Below the pieces are notes generated by a model that saw nothing but the letters and a program-made list of their open reading frames with translations, was not told the DNA's origin and did not search any database. 64,000 nucleotides of DNA from Streptomyces albogriseolus (GTDB taxonomy: Bacteria > Actinomycetota > Actinomycetes > Streptomycetales > Streptomycetaceae), in the NCBI GenBank assembly GCA_014650475.1, contig BMVA01000026.1, positions 25,714-89,713 of the forward strand, in the 5' to 3' direction. Made by a program: the position numbers and the translations under genes. How positions within the stretch are numbered: the first letter of the stretch is position 1; the number at the start of each line of letters is the position of its first letter. This document shows, in pieces, positions 53,401-61,067 of this stretch.

Positions 53401-53618
53401 TGCACCGCGTGTACCACAAGCTGGGCGTGGTGCAGCGTGCCGCTCTGTCGGAGCTGCTGGTGACCCGTCCGGTCCCCGAGGGCGGGGACGCGGGGGCCGT
53501 GGGCGCCGGGAGGACGGCGCAGACCGGGCGGGCGGCGCGCCCCCGTCCCCGGCCGGCGGGCGGCGAGGAGCGGGGGCGGTGCGCGATGTGCGCGCAGCCG
53601 CTGGGCTCCGCGGGGTGA
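50403..53618 (+). CDS. LAL-like LuxR regulator with altered Walker A and internal 41-residue repeats
   Basis: 1071 residues. The N-terminal NTPase domain has a Walker A-like TGGSGVGRTRLL in which Arg replaces the invariant Lys, and a Walker B-like MVLGCDDAHLLD. TPR-like helices follow. At about residues 490-620 an inserted Gly/Pro/Ala stretch repeats a 41-residue unit around VVGLGGPGPASAGG. The C-terminal LuxR domain (TTREREVAALAAGGLSNRE then SVRTVENHLHRVYHKLG) is intact. A Cys-containing tail, CAMCAQP, closes the protein. The ATG at 50403 is supported by GGGGAG. ATP binding may be lost or weakened. Its likely targets are its divergent neighbour or the downstream gene set; a shared motif at 50290 may be its site. 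Confidence 0.88.
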   Translation: MPIDTGQQWVLAGRESELGAAGAALRQGGGVLLTGGSGVGRTRLLAAVLEEAAAAGRTVVTVGGVGGRRGSGGVRAFGSVAECLRWLRQSGGGQRMVLGCDDAHLLDEADAHRVYRTAAAGQLAVAATVRQDARHPVGVDRLWVEQLVERVEVAPFDRTATAAVLRARLGGRLDAGSLERLWSATQGNALVLRELVEHALDDGSLRREREVWSWSGLAGDPPRRLADVLLLWLRDLSAREEELVGMLAVAEPLEADAVARRGLASAAEALSRRGVVRVEQTGRRVRLRLALPLAGRTVVSRMPALTARRLRLQAAEAIEDGERTGPDEVLRTVALRVAAGLVPERRLLLEAARTAVRRQEFARAEQLCRLVTDEDREGGEERGAGRTAAGGDGEVALLLGQVLAGQGRHEEAEEVFASVRGRPGGAAGRAEAVAARVANIAFGLGRVETAAAVLEEERDRLGAAGAGSLLTARAVLAVLADRLPEAVAAGEAVVGLGGPGPASAGGGGGRVRAGGDAGRASAGGDGAVVAGEAVVGLGGPGPASAGGGGGRVPAGGDAGRVPAGGDGAVVAGEAVVGLGGPGPASAGGGAGRVPTEGDAVAGLGGPGPAPIGGSGGAAPAGRGEGAAGGPAGWSGGTEAGGGAGVAGLLPVVAFARAELGDPGGASALLASWARQAEAWPEEALLDFRSVAAHCALVQGDLRAAGTAVARLVRGAAGAGRLGQLRAWVYQARLLRRRGRPEDAAALLWQAGAVRAGYDWLTSPSWVLALLAGALAEAGRHGEALRTLAEARSAQRAGVRRPVLDDAIGFERAVVLAHAGDRSGAAAQALEVADRAEAGGRLPAAIAALHLAARATDAAPSAARVQRLALRCRAEEARLQAEQVRALARGDAEALVAVAGRFRSLAALPAAAEAAEQAGRVHRAAGRRRKGRLASAAAQELCARFGGALPPWAEPGERGTDATAALTTREREVAALAAGGLSNREIADRLVVSVRTVENHLHRVYHKLGVVQRAALSELLVTRPVPEGGDAGAVGAGRTAQTGRAARPRPRPAGGEERGRCAMCAQPLGSAG
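51873..52241 (+). repeat. 123-bp tandem repeat inside the LAL gene
   Basis: Units start at 51873, 51996 and 52119, each 123 bp, with a partial fourth copy from about 52195. Copies are highly similar, so the array is recent or homogenised. The period is 41 codons, so the frame is kept. It encodes Gly/Ala/Pro-rich, probably disordered sequence. Confidence 0.88.
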
Positions 53619-53620
53619 GC

Positions 53621-53645
53621 CGCCGGAACCCGGAGGGTTCCGGCG
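53621..53645. terminator. Bidirectional hairpin between LAL 2 and the MFS efflux gene
   Basis: An 11-bp perfect stem (CGCCGGAACCC / GGGTTCCGGCG) with a 3-base loop lies between two convergent stops. Confidence 0.85.
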
Positions 53646-53668
53646 GGGAGGGTGCCCCGGGCCTCCCG

Positions 53669-55120
53669 TCAGGCCGGAGCCGGAGTCCTGTCCTGGTCGG
53701 GGGCGGCCGCTTCCGGGGTGGTGTCGTGGGCGGGGCGGGGGATGGCAAGGGCGCAGAGCGCGCCGGCGAGGACGACGGCGACGCCCGTCCAGACGGCGGG
53801 GCGCAGGCCGTCGACGAACTGCTGGGGGCCGCCGTGGTCGCTGCCGTGGTGGAGGAAGACCGTGCTCAGCACGGCGATGCCGAGGGCGCCGCCGATCTCG
53901 CGGACGGTGGTGTTGGCGCCGGAGGCCTTGCCGTGGTGTTCCTTGGCGACCGAGCCGAGGACGACGGCCGCCGTGGGCGCGAAGGCGAAGCCCATGCCCG
54001 CCCCGGCGATCACCATGCCGCCGACCAGCCGGGAGTAGGGGGTGTCCGGGCCGGCCACCAGGGCGAGCCAGGCCAGTCCGGCGGCCTGGAGGAACAGGCC
54101 GAGCGCCATCAGCCGTCCGCCGCCCACCCGGTCGGTGAGGGCGCCGGCCAGCGGGGCGATGAACATCGGCATCAGCGTCCAGGCCAGGGTGAGGACGCCG
54201 GCGTGCAGCGGGCTGCGCTCCGGGGCGACCTGGAGGTACTGGGCGAGCAGGAAGATCGACCCGAAGACGCCGAAGTACATCGCCACGGAGACGACGTTGG
54301 ACAGGACGAACGGGCGGATCCGGTAGAAGGACAGCGGCAGCAGCGGCTGCCGGGCGCGGCGTTCCCACAGGACGAACGCGGTCAGCAGGACGGCTCCGGC
54401 GGCGAAGGCGCCGAGGACCGTGCCGGAGGTCCAGCCGTGGGACTCGCCGTGGACGATGGCCCAGACGACGGCGATCAGGCCGCCGGTGGCGAGGGCCATG
54501 CCGAGCAGGTCGATGCGGGTGCCGGGCAGGCTGCTCTCGCGCAGCACGGCCAGGGCGAGCGGGACGGCGACGAGGCCGACGGGCACGTTGATCCAGAAGA
54601 TCCACTGCCAGCCGAGGCCGTCGGCGACCGCGCCGCCCACGACCGGTCCGAGGGCGACGGCCAGGCCGCTGACGGCGGACCACAGTCCGAGGGCCAGGCT
54701 GCGCAGCCGGTCGGGCACCGCCTGCGCCAGCAGCGTCAGGGACAGCGGCATCACGGCCGCGGCGCCGACGCCCTGGGCGGCCCGGCCGGCGATGAGCTCG
54801 CCGCTGGTGTCGGCGAAGGCGCAGGCGAGCGAGGCGAGGGTGAAGGCGGCGATGCCGAGGACGAACAGGCGTCGCCTGCCGAAGCGGTCGCCGAGGGCGG
54901 CGCCGGTCAGCAGCAGGCAGGCGAAGCTGAGGACGTAGGCGTTGACGAACCACTGGAGGTCGGTGGTGTCGGCCTGGAACTCGGCGGCGAAGGTGCGCAG
55001 TGCCGTGGAGACGACCAGGTTGTCGAGCGCGACCATGAACATGGGGACGCTGCACGCGACGATGGACAGCCACAGCGGCGGGCGGCGGCGCTCGGCCGCG
55101 CTGAGCGGTGCGGTGCTCAA
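53669..55120 (-). CDS. DHA2-type MFS multidrug efflux transporter (14 TM)
   Basis: 483 residues with about 14 hydrophobic helices. The first helix carries VALDNLVVSTALRTF, the D-x-x-V-x-x-x-A-L pattern of DHA2/EmrB-QacA drug:proton antiporters; motif A is GAALGDRFGRRRLFV and motif C-like GLAVALGPVVGG. The TTG start at 55120 follows GAGGAG. It lies 97 bases after the DUF3291-like gene, with a hairpin between them that may lower downstream expression. A divergent MerR probably controls both. Drug or product efflux is likely. Confidence 0.92.
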   Translation of the reverse strand: MSTAPLSAAERRRPPLWLSIVACSVPMFMVALDNLVVSTALRTFAAEFQADTTDLQWFVNAYVLSFACLLLTGAALGDRFGRRRLFVLGIAAFTLASLACAFADTSGELIAGRAAQGVGAAAVMPLSLTLLAQAVPDRLRSLALGLWSAVSGLAVALGPVVGGAVADGLGWQWIFWINVPVGLVAVPLALAVLRESSLPGTRIDLLGMALATGGLIAVVWAIVHGESHGWTSGTVLGAFAAGAVLLTAFVLWERRARQPLLPLSFYRIRPFVLSNVVSVAMYFGVFGSIFLLAQYLQVAPERSPLHAGVLTLAWTLMPMFIAPLAGALTDRVGGGRLMALGLFLQAAGLAWLALVAGPDTPYSRLVGGMVIAGAGMGFAFAPTAAVVLGSVAKEHHGKASGANTTVREIGGALGIAVLSTVFLHHGSDHGGPQQFVDGLRPAVWTGVAVVLAGALCALAIPRPAHDTTPEAAAPDQDRTPAPA

Positions 55121-55170
55121 GAGGACTCCTCGGGGAGGCGGGGCTCGGTGCGGCCTTCGGGAAGGGGGGT

Positions 55171-55201
55171 CCGGCCCGGGGACGGGGGCGCCCCGGGCCG
55201 G
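55171..55201 (-). terminator. Intra-operon hairpin before the efflux gene
   Basis: CCGGCCCGGGG and CCCCGGGCCGG form an 11-bp stem around a nine-base loop, between the DUF3291-like stop and the MFS start. It may be an attenuator or partial terminator. Confidence 0.6.
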
Positions 55202-55216
55202 AGGTCTTGTCGCGGC

Positions 55217-55630
55217 TCAGGCGTCGCCCGCCGCGTCGGTGCGCGCCTGCTCCGTCAGGCGGCGCCTGGCGTCGTCCCAGGTGATGGGCAGGCCGGTGGT
55301 GTCGACTTCCCAGAAGGTGAAGGTGGAGGCGCGCATCGTGGAGCGCAGCGACGTCATGATGCCGCGGTGCGGTTCGGTCCTGGCGTAGGCATAGAGGGCG
55401 TCGCGGTCCTGCCAGGCGGACAGCGTGTAGAAGACGCGCCGGGCGGGCTGCGCGATCAGTGAGGCGCCGTAGGCGCCGGGGGCCGAGCGGACCTGCTTCC
55501 AGGCGGCCAGGGAGCGGAGGAAGAAGCGGGGCACGTCCTTGAGCGTCCGCACTTCGAAGCGGGACGCCATGACGAACGCCGTGCCGTGCGGCGGGGGCGG
55601 ATTCGGGACGGTCCAGGGAAGTGTGGGCAC
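55217..55630 (-). CDS. DUF3291/antibiotic-monooxygenase-like protein
   Basis: 137 residues with a ferredoxin-like barrel pattern: MASRFEVRTLKDVPRFFLRS, then RVFYTLSAWQDRDALYAYAR and a C-terminal STFTFWEVD. It resembles spheroidene-monooxygenase/DUF3291 proteins, which have a dimeric alpha+beta barrel and sometimes oxidise aromatic or polyene substrates without metals. GTG 55630 is preferred; GTG 55663 would add 11 residues but overlaps the palindrome at 55662-55690. It leads the unit with the DHA2 efflux protein, so a detoxification role (modify and export) is a fair guess. Confidence 0.7.
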   Translation of the reverse strand: MPTLPWTVPNPPPPHGTAFVMASRFEVRTLKDVPRFFLRSLAAWKQVRSAPGAYGASLIAQPARRVFYTLSAWQDRDALYAYARTEPHRGIMTSLRSTMRASTFTFWEVDTTGLPITWDDARRRLTEQARTDAAGDA

Positions 55631-55661
55631 CGTGGTCTCGCCTTCAGGAGTGGTGAGTGGC

Positions 55662-55690
55662 ACTATCCATTGTAGTCGGTTATGGACAGT
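55662..55690. promoter_or_regulatory. MerR-type operator in the efflux/MerR divergent region
   Basis: ACTATCCAT (55662-55670) and ATGGACAGT (55682-55690) form an imperfect palindrome, 8 of 9 pairs, around 11 bases. It sits between the DUF3291-like and MerR starts. Size and place suit a MerR dimer. Confidence 0.6.
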
Positions 55691-55746
55691 GGCACTAGCC
55701 GTTATCCGACGGACAATGGAAAACAGGACGAGCAGGAAGCGGACCG

Positions 55747-56412
55747 ATGCGTATCTCCGAGCTGAGCCGCCGCAGCGGGGTCTCCATCCCCACGATCAAG
55801 TACTACCTGCGGGACGGTCTGCTGCCCGCGGGCCGCCCCACCGCCGCCAACCAGGCCGAGTACGACGAGGACCATGTGCGCCGGCTGCGGCTGATCCGCT
55901 CCCTGATCGGCGTCCGCGGGCTGTCCGTCAGCGCCACCAAGGACGTCCTGGCCGCGGTGGACGAACAGCAGGGCGACGTGCATCTGCTGCTCGGGCTGGT
56001 GCTCGGCGCGCTGCCCGTGGAGCGGTCCGGCAGGCCGCCTCGCCGCGACGGCGCCGCGGAACCGGCCGGCGCCGGGGCCGCTGCGGGGGACGCCGCCGAG
56101 GACGTGGCCGCGCTGACCGCCGAGATGGGCTGGAAGACGTCCCCGAACCCGCCCGCCGCGCAGGTGGTCGCCGAGACGCTGGAGACGATGCGGGCGCTCG
56201 GGGTGGACTACGACTGGCGCTCCCTCGTCCCGTACGCCGAACTCGCCGACCGGGCGGCGCGGCTCGACCTCGACCAGCTGCGGGACGCGGGCGACCCGCT
56301 CCAGCAGGCCGAACGGGCCGTCCTGCTGACCGTGCTGCTGGAGCCCGCGCTGCTGGCCCTGCGGCGGCTCGCGCAGGAGCACCACTCGGCGCTGCGCTTC
56401 GGCAACGGCTGA
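55747..56412 (+). CDS. MerR-family regulator of the efflux operon
   Basis: 221 residues. The N-terminal winged helix is MRISELSRRSGVSIPTIKYY followed by GLLPAGRPTAANQAEY. The usual dimer helix follows, then an Ala/Gly-rich linker (about residues 100-122) and a helical C-terminal domain without metal-binding cysteines, so it probably senses organic molecules. It is divergent from the DUF3291/MFS unit over a palindrome, giving a self-contained drug-responsive module. The ATG at 55747 matches the family N-terminus exactly. Confidence 0.9.
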   Translation: MRISELSRRSGVSIPTIKYYLRDGLLPAGRPTAANQAEYDEDHVRRLRLIRSLIGVRGLSVSATKDVLAAVDEQQGDVHLLLGLVLGALPVERSGRPPRRDGAAEPAGAGAAAGDAAEDVAALTAEMGWKTSPNPPAAQVVAETLETMRALGVDYDWRSLVPYAELADRAARLDLDQLRDAGDPLQQAERAVLLTVLLEPALLALRRLAQEHHSALRFGNG

Positions 56413-56516
56413 CGCGGCCGCCGGCGCCGTGCGCCTCGGCGCGCGGGTGCGGGCGCGGGGTGCGGGAGCGGGACAGGGGCATGGCGTCAGGAAAGCAGGG
56501 GCTCCCCCGCCCGCGC

Positions 56517-56535
56517 CTGAGTGGACGTCACTCAG
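56517..56535. promoter_or_regulatory. Palindrome upstream of the SARP gene
   Basis: CTGAGTG-GACGT-CACTCAG has 7-bp perfect arms and lies 132 bases before the SARP ATG. A further CACTCAG half-site occurs at 56585-56591. The rest of the 254-base gap after MerR shows nothing else I can name. Confidence 0.55.
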
Positions 56536-56666
56536 CTTCGGCCCGGCCGCGGGGCGGCGCGGGCGCCGGGTGATGAGTGCCCGCCACTCAGGCGCGGGCG
56601 CCGGCCGCGTGGTGGACTCGGCGTCGAGGGCGGGCCAGGCCCGCACGCCGTACGGGGGAGGCAGCC

Positions 56667-57515
56667 ATGCAGTTCAGGATGCTCGGACCGCTGCAGATGT
56701 ACGACGACAGGCGGCGAGCGGCCACGGAGCTGACCAGCCCCCTGCAGCAGCGGCTGCTGAAGGCGCTGCTGGCGCATCCCAACACCCTCGTCCCCGCCTC
56801 CGTCCTGGTGCGGGAGCTGTGGGGCGGCCGGCCTCCGCACAAGGCGGGCAACGCCCTGCAGGCCCACGCCTCCCGGCTGCGCCGGGCCATGGAGCGGGCG
56901 GAGCCCGGCGGCCCGGGAGCGGCCCGGCTCGTGGCCCGCGACGCGGGATACCTGCTGCGGGTGGGTCCCGAGGAGCTGGACAGCGCGCGTTTCCGCCTCG
57001 GGGTGCGCCGGGCGCGGGCCCTGGCCGGGAGCGACCCCGAGGAAGCCGGTCTACTGCTCCGTCAGGCGCTGAGCCGGTGGCGGGGGGACGCGCTGGCGGG
57101 CCCCCGCGGACCCGCCGGGGACGCGCTGGCTGTCGTACTGGAGCAGGAACGGCTCGGCGCGCTGGAGGCCGTGTTCGACCTGTCACTGCTCACCGGGCAG
57201 CACCGGCGGATCGTGCCGGAACTGCGTGAGGCGGTTCTCGCGCACCCGGCGCGCCCGCGGTTCCGCGAGCAGCTGGGCCGGGCCCTGGCGGGCCCGCGCG
57301 TGACGCCGCCGCCGGCCGGCGGCGGACGGGCCCTGCGGCCGGTCCCCCCGGCCCCGGGTGACGCCCGCTCCGGCGGGGCGGGCCGGGACGGCGGCGCCGG
57401 CAGCGGTGAACTGGACCGGCTGCGGGCCCTCGTGGAGCGGATCGCTTCGGACCAGCACGCTCTGCGGTCGGCGATCGCCCAGCTGAGCGAGCTGGTGGGG
57501 CGTACCGCCGCGTAG
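56667..57515 (+). CDS. SARP-family transcriptional activator
   Basis: 282 residues. The OmpR-like winged helix spans about residues 1-95 (MQFRMLGPLQMYDDRR, LKALLAHPNTLVPASVLVRELWG, ALQAHASRLRRAM). The bacterial transcriptional activation domain covers about 100-200 (ELDSARFRLGVRRARAL). A Gly/Pro-rich linker then joins a C-terminal helix predicted to coil (LDRLRALVERIASDQHAL), an unusual addition. SARPs turn on antibiotic clusters by binding direct repeats near -35. The ATG at 56667 follows GGGGGAGG. The nearest biosynthetic genes downstream are the flavoprotein-ACP-TE-synthase set from 58418, its likely target. Confidence 0.92.
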   Translation: MQFRMLGPLQMYDDRRRAATELTSPLQQRLLKALLAHPNTLVPASVLVRELWGGRPPHKAGNALQAHASRLRRAMERAEPGGPGAARLVARDAGYLLRVGPEELDSARFRLGVRRARALAGSDPEEAGLLLRQALSRWRGDALAGPRGPAGDALAVVLEQERLGALEAVFDLSLLTGQHRRIVPELREAVLAHPARPRFREQLGRALAGPRVTPPPAGGGRALRPVPPAPGDARSGGAGRDGGAGSGELDRLRALVERIASDQHALRSAIAQLSELVGRTAA

Positions 57516-58417
57516 GCTCCGCGGGCGGGCCCGCGGAGCCGCCGAGGGTGGGGGCCCGTGGCGGCCCCCTCGACGCGCCACCACGGGCCCCTGCGCCCGC
57601 ACACCGTCCCGACGTGGCTCGGCAGGCCTGCCGAGCACCTCGGACTCACGGCGGTCCCCGCGACCGGCCGCCACGGGCTCCCGCCCGAGCGCCCCCCGGC
57701 GTAGGACGGCGGGTCCGGCGGAGCGCGCCGAAAACGACCGGGATCTCCCCGACCGCCACCACAGGCGCCCCGCCCCGCACCGTCCCCACAGGGCACGGCA
57801 GGCCCGCCGAGGGTGGCGGCCCAACCCTGACCTCCCCGCCCGACGACCACGGCTCCCCGCCCCGCACCGTCCCTACGAGGCGTGGCAGGCCCGCCAAGCA
57901 CGTCGGACCGACCGCGACCTCCCCGCCCGGCCACCACGGCTTCCCGCCCCGCACCCTCCCTACAGGGCGTGGCAGGCCCGCCGAGCATGTCGGACCGGCG
58001 GCGGTCCCCTCGACGCGCCGCCACGGACCCCTGCGCCCGCACACCGTCCCGACGTGCAGCGACAGGCCCGCCGAGCGCGTCGAGCCCGGCCGCGAGGCGG
58101 CGGAACGGCGGTGGGCCCCCAGGGCGGTCGCCGTGGGTTTCCCGGTCGCGTGCCGCCCCGGCGGTGTGTGGGCGCCGTGTGGGCGGGCCGTGTGCGTGGG
58201 TGCTTTGCGACGAGTACCGGCCATGCGGAGTTCCGGCGGCCGTAACCCGGTGGTGCCGGGTGGCCGGTTTCCGGGTTGTCCGGGAGCCGCGGATCCCCGA
58301 GGCAGCAGGCGGTTTTCGATTCCGTGTATCCGGGAGGCCGCCGCCGCCTCTGTCTGAATCGACGGTCTCGTTTCGAGACAGCACGACGTGTTCATCAATG
58401 CCGGTCGGAGGCTGACT
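57516..58417. repeat. Non-coding stretch with six 87-90-bp degenerate tandem repeats
   Basis: About 900 bases lie between the SARP and flavoprotein genes with no credible gene. A unit containing CACCGTCC followed by GGCAGGCCCGCCGAG recurs: the CACCGTCC-like site is at 57602, 57778, 57865, 57952 and 58042, with one more diverged unit between the first two. Spacing is 87-90 bp. Minus-strand frames through the array give Arg/Gly/Pro-rich text with no start context. From about 58110 to 58417 I see only the flavoprotein promoter region and its GGAGG at 58407-58411. Confidence 0.75.
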
Positions 58418-59722
58418 GTGAAAGCACGAGTGGCGGTCGTGGGAGGTGGCGTGGCCGGCGTCTCCGCCGCCTACCACCTGCGTGACGACGCACAGGTCAC
58501 GTTGTTCGAGTCGGAAGCCCGGCTGGGAGGCCACGCCAACACCATCGAGGTCGAGGACTCGGGCCGCACGCTGGGCCTCGACACGGCGTTCATCGTGTAC
58601 AACGAACCGCACTACCCCACGCTGACGCGGTTCTTCGCGGACCTGGGGGTGGCCACCCAGAGCCATCCGGGGAAGTTCTCCTTCTTCGACCTGGACGCGC
58701 AGACGACGTACGTGTCCGACGACTTCGAGCTGCCGGAGGAGGAGATCCGGGCACGCTACCCGGACGACTTCGTCCAGCTGTGGCAGGAGGCGCGGCGCTT
58801 CCTGCGGGAGTCGCCGCGGCACTTCATGCGCAGGCAGGCGGACATCCCGCTGGGCGAGTACCTGGACCGGCACGGCTATTCGGACGACTTCCGGTACGGG
58901 TTCATCGTGCTCATCTCCACCGCCGCCTGGTCGGTTCCTGCCGAGCAGATCTGGGAGATGCCGGCGAGCACGGTGATCGCCTTCTTCTACGCGCACGGCG
59001 CCGAGGGCCTGGGCGGACGCACCGCCCCGTGGCGGACGGTCACCGGGGGAAGCATCAGCTACCTGCGGGCCGTCGAGCGGGTGCTGCGCGAGGCGGGCGC
59101 GGACCTGCGGACGGGCACGCCGGTCACCCGCGTCCGGGAGACCGACGACGGGGTGGAAGTACGGTCGGGTGCCGCGGAGTTGGGCCGGTACGACTACGTG
59201 GTGCTGGCCACGCACGCCGACGACGCGCTGCGCGTGCTGGAGAACCCCAACGAGCGGCAGCGCCGGCTCGAGGCCGTCCGCTACCACCCCACCCGCGCCA
59301 CGCTGCACACCGACGCCGCCGTGATGCCCAAGGACACGGCGGGCTGGCGCAGCTGGAACTACGGGCGCCGGCAGGTGGACGGGCAGCAGGCGTCGTGGGT
59401 GAACTACTACCTCAACGACCTGCAGTGCCTGACGGCCTCCCGCGACTACTTCCTGACCCTGGACTCCGGCGTGCCGATCCGCGAGGAGTGCGTCGTCGCG
59501 GACATCTCCTACCGGCACCCGGTGTTCTCCCTGCCGGCCCGCCGGCTGCAGGCGGACATCCACTCGGTCAACGACTCCGGGTCCCGCGTCCGGTTCGCCG
59601 GGTCGTACTTCCACTCCCGGAAGATGGGGCCGGACATCATCGGCTCGCACGAGTCCGCCTTCGACTCCGGGAGCGCGGCGGCCGAATCGATCCGGCGGTC
59701 CGCGCGGGCGGCCGCCGGCTGA
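58418..59722 (+). CDS. FAD-dependent oxidoreductase (amine-oxidase-like fold)
   Basis: 434 residues. The N-terminal dinucleotide-binding loop is VAVVGGGVAGVSAAYHL followed by the Glu of LFESEARLGGHANTI, the standard FAD-binding pattern of flavin amine oxidases and phytoene-desaturase-like enzymes. The closing SRVRFAGSYFHSRKMGPD contains the C-terminal FAD contact. Relatives encoded beside fatty-acid-modifying genes act on lipid chains. The GTG at 58418 has GGAGG at ideal distance. It is first in a run with ACP, thioesterase and a PfaA-like synthase, so it probably desaturates or oxidises the acyl product. The substrate is not known. Confidence 0.88.
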   Translation: MKARVAVVGGGVAGVSAAYHLRDDAQVTLFESEARLGGHANTIEVEDSGRTLGLDTAFIVYNEPHYPTLTRFFADLGVATQSHPGKFSFFDLDAQTTYVSDDFELPEEEIRARYPDDFVQLWQEARRFLRESPRHFMRRQADIPLGEYLDRHGYSDDFRYGFIVLISTAAWSVPAEQIWEMPASTVIAFFYAHGAEGLGGRTAPWRTVTGGSISYLRAVERVLREAGADLRTGTPVTRVRETDDGVEVRSGAAELGRYDYVVLATHADDALRVLENPNERQRRLEAVRYHPTRATLHTDAAVMPKDTAGWRSWNYGRRQVDGQQASWVNYYLNDLQCLTASRDYFLTLDSGVPIREECVVADISYRHPVFSLPARRLQADIHSVNDSGSRVRFAGSYFHSRKMGPDIIGSHESAFDSGSAAAESIRRSARAAAG

Positions 59723-59783
59723 CCGGCCGTCCCCCTCCTTTCCCGCTCCTTCACCACAACGCACCGCATCTGAGAGGTGGACC

Positions 59784-60071
59784 GTGTCCGAAACCATCGA
59801 GGGGCGCAGCTCCGCGCCGCTGACGCCCGCGGCCGTCCAGGCCTGGCTCGTCGAGAAGGTGGCCCACAAGCTGGGCGTGCCGCCCGCCGACGTCGATCCG
59901 GACCAGTACTTCGACGAGTTCGACCTCGACTCCACGGAGGCCCTGGTGCTCTCCGGGGAGCTGGAGAACTGGCTCGGGTTCGAGCTCGAGACCACCGCCC
60001 TGTGGTACCACCCGACGATCGCCGAGCTGTCCCGCCACATCGTCGAGAGGCAGGCGGAGCATGCGGCCTGA
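59784..60071 (+). CDS. Free-standing acyl carrier protein
   Basis: 95 residues. The phosphopantetheine serine is in FDLDSTEALVL, the D-S form of PKS/PUFA-type carriers rather than the NRPS GGDS form. The flanks PADVDPDQYFDEF and LWYHPTIAELSRHI match helices I and III of such carriers. The GTG start has GAGAGG upstream, 61 bases after the flavoprotein. It overlaps the thioesterase gene by 11 bases. It probably accepts an acyl chain from the downstream synthase or serves as its starter. Confidence 0.92.
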   Translation: MSETIEGRSSAPLTPAAVQAWLVEKVAHKLGVPPADVDPDQYFDEFDLDSTEALVLSGELENWLGFELETTALWYHPTIAELSRHIVERQAEHAA

Positions 60072-60939
60072 CGCACGTCGCCCGGCCCCGCCGCTGGTCC
60101 GGGCGTTCGGTCCCGCGGCCGGCACGCCGCGGCGGCGGGTGCTCGTCGTGCACCCGGGCGCCCTGCCGGCCGGGCACTACGCGGAACTGGCGGCCGTGCT
60201 GCCCCCGGACGCCGCGCTGCACGTGGTGGACCTGGAGCAGGTGCCGGAGTACTTCCAGGCCGCCCTGCGCGGCGGCCGGGCCGGCGTCACCGTGCCCGAG
60301 CTGGCCCGGCAGGCGGCGGACGCCCTGCGCGCGCAGGGGCTGTTCGACCGGCCGTGGACGCTGGTGGGCTGGTCCTTCGGCGGCGTCGTGGGTCACGCCC
60401 TGACCGCGCTGCTCGCGACGCACGAACTCCCCCGCCGTGCCGTGCTGCTGGACAGCATCGCCCCGGTGCCCGCCTACACCCGCGACGACGAGGAGGTCGG
60501 CGCGGACCTGGTGGTCCCCTGGTTCTGCATGTATCTGGCCGCCAAGCGCGGCGGGACGCTCACCGCTCCCGTGCCGGGCCCGGCCGGACCCGGCGACGTG
60601 GACGGCCCGCTGACCGCGGTGCTCGGCCAGGCGCTGGAGCACGGCGTGCTGCGGCCCGGCACGACACTGCCCGGACTGCGCAAGGTCTACGACGCCTACG
60701 TGGACGGACTGCTGCGCAACAACCGGCTGGTACGGGGCTTCCGGCCGGGCCCGGCCCGCGTCCCCGTCACCCTGCTGCGCCCGGAGCGCGGCCTGCTGGA
60801 CACCCCGGCCCCCCTGGGCTGGGAGGAGCTCGCCGGCGATCTCACGGTCGAGCACACGCCCGGCGACCACTACACGATGCTGCGCGACCCGGTGGCCGTG
60901 AAGACCACCGCCGCGCGCGTCCTCGACAGCCGGACCTGA
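60061..60939 (+). CDS. Type I/II thioesterase-like alpha/beta hydrolase
   Basis: 292 residues with the thioesterase fold used to release or edit chains on carrier proteins. GWSFGGVVGHAL holds the active Ser, an LLDSIAP motif the Asp-strand region, and GDHYTMLRDP the His near the C-terminus. An N-terminal VLVVHPGALPAGHY covers the oxyanion loop. Its ATG lies within the end of the ACP gene, so the two are made together. A role in chain release from the free ACP or the PfaA-like enzyme is likely. Confidence 0.9.
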   Translation: MRPDARRPAPPLVRAFGPAAGTPRRRVLVVHPGALPAGHYAELAAVLPPDAALHVVDLEQVPEYFQAALRGGRAGVTVPELARQAADALRAQGLFDRPWTLVGWSFGGVVGHALTALLATHELPRRAVLLDSIAPVPAYTRDDEEVGADLVVPWFCMYLAAKRGGTLTAPVPGPAGPGDVDGPLTAVLGQALEHGVLRPGTTLPGLRKVYDAYVDGLLRNNRLVRGFRPGPARVPVTLLRPERGLLDTPAPLGWEELAGDLTVEHTPGDHYTMLRDPVAVKTTAARVLDSRT

Positions 60940-61067
60940 GGCGGCCCGGCCGCAGCGCGGCGCCCGCGGCCCCGCGTCCGCCCGCCCGGCCCGTACAGCA
61001 CGTACGGCCCGTACTCCCCCGCAACGCCCACGCCCTTCCACACCCTGCCCCACGGCATGGAGTCGTC

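Noticed and set aside
57560-58110. CRISPR array
   Set aside because: Units of 87-90 bp are contiguous and degenerate, without unique spacers, and there are no cas genes.
57646-58398. A 250-residue minus-strand frame through the repeat array
   Set aside because: Arg/Gly/Pro-rich repeat text, no ribosome site, and other frames across the same bases are equally open. It is more likely non-coding.
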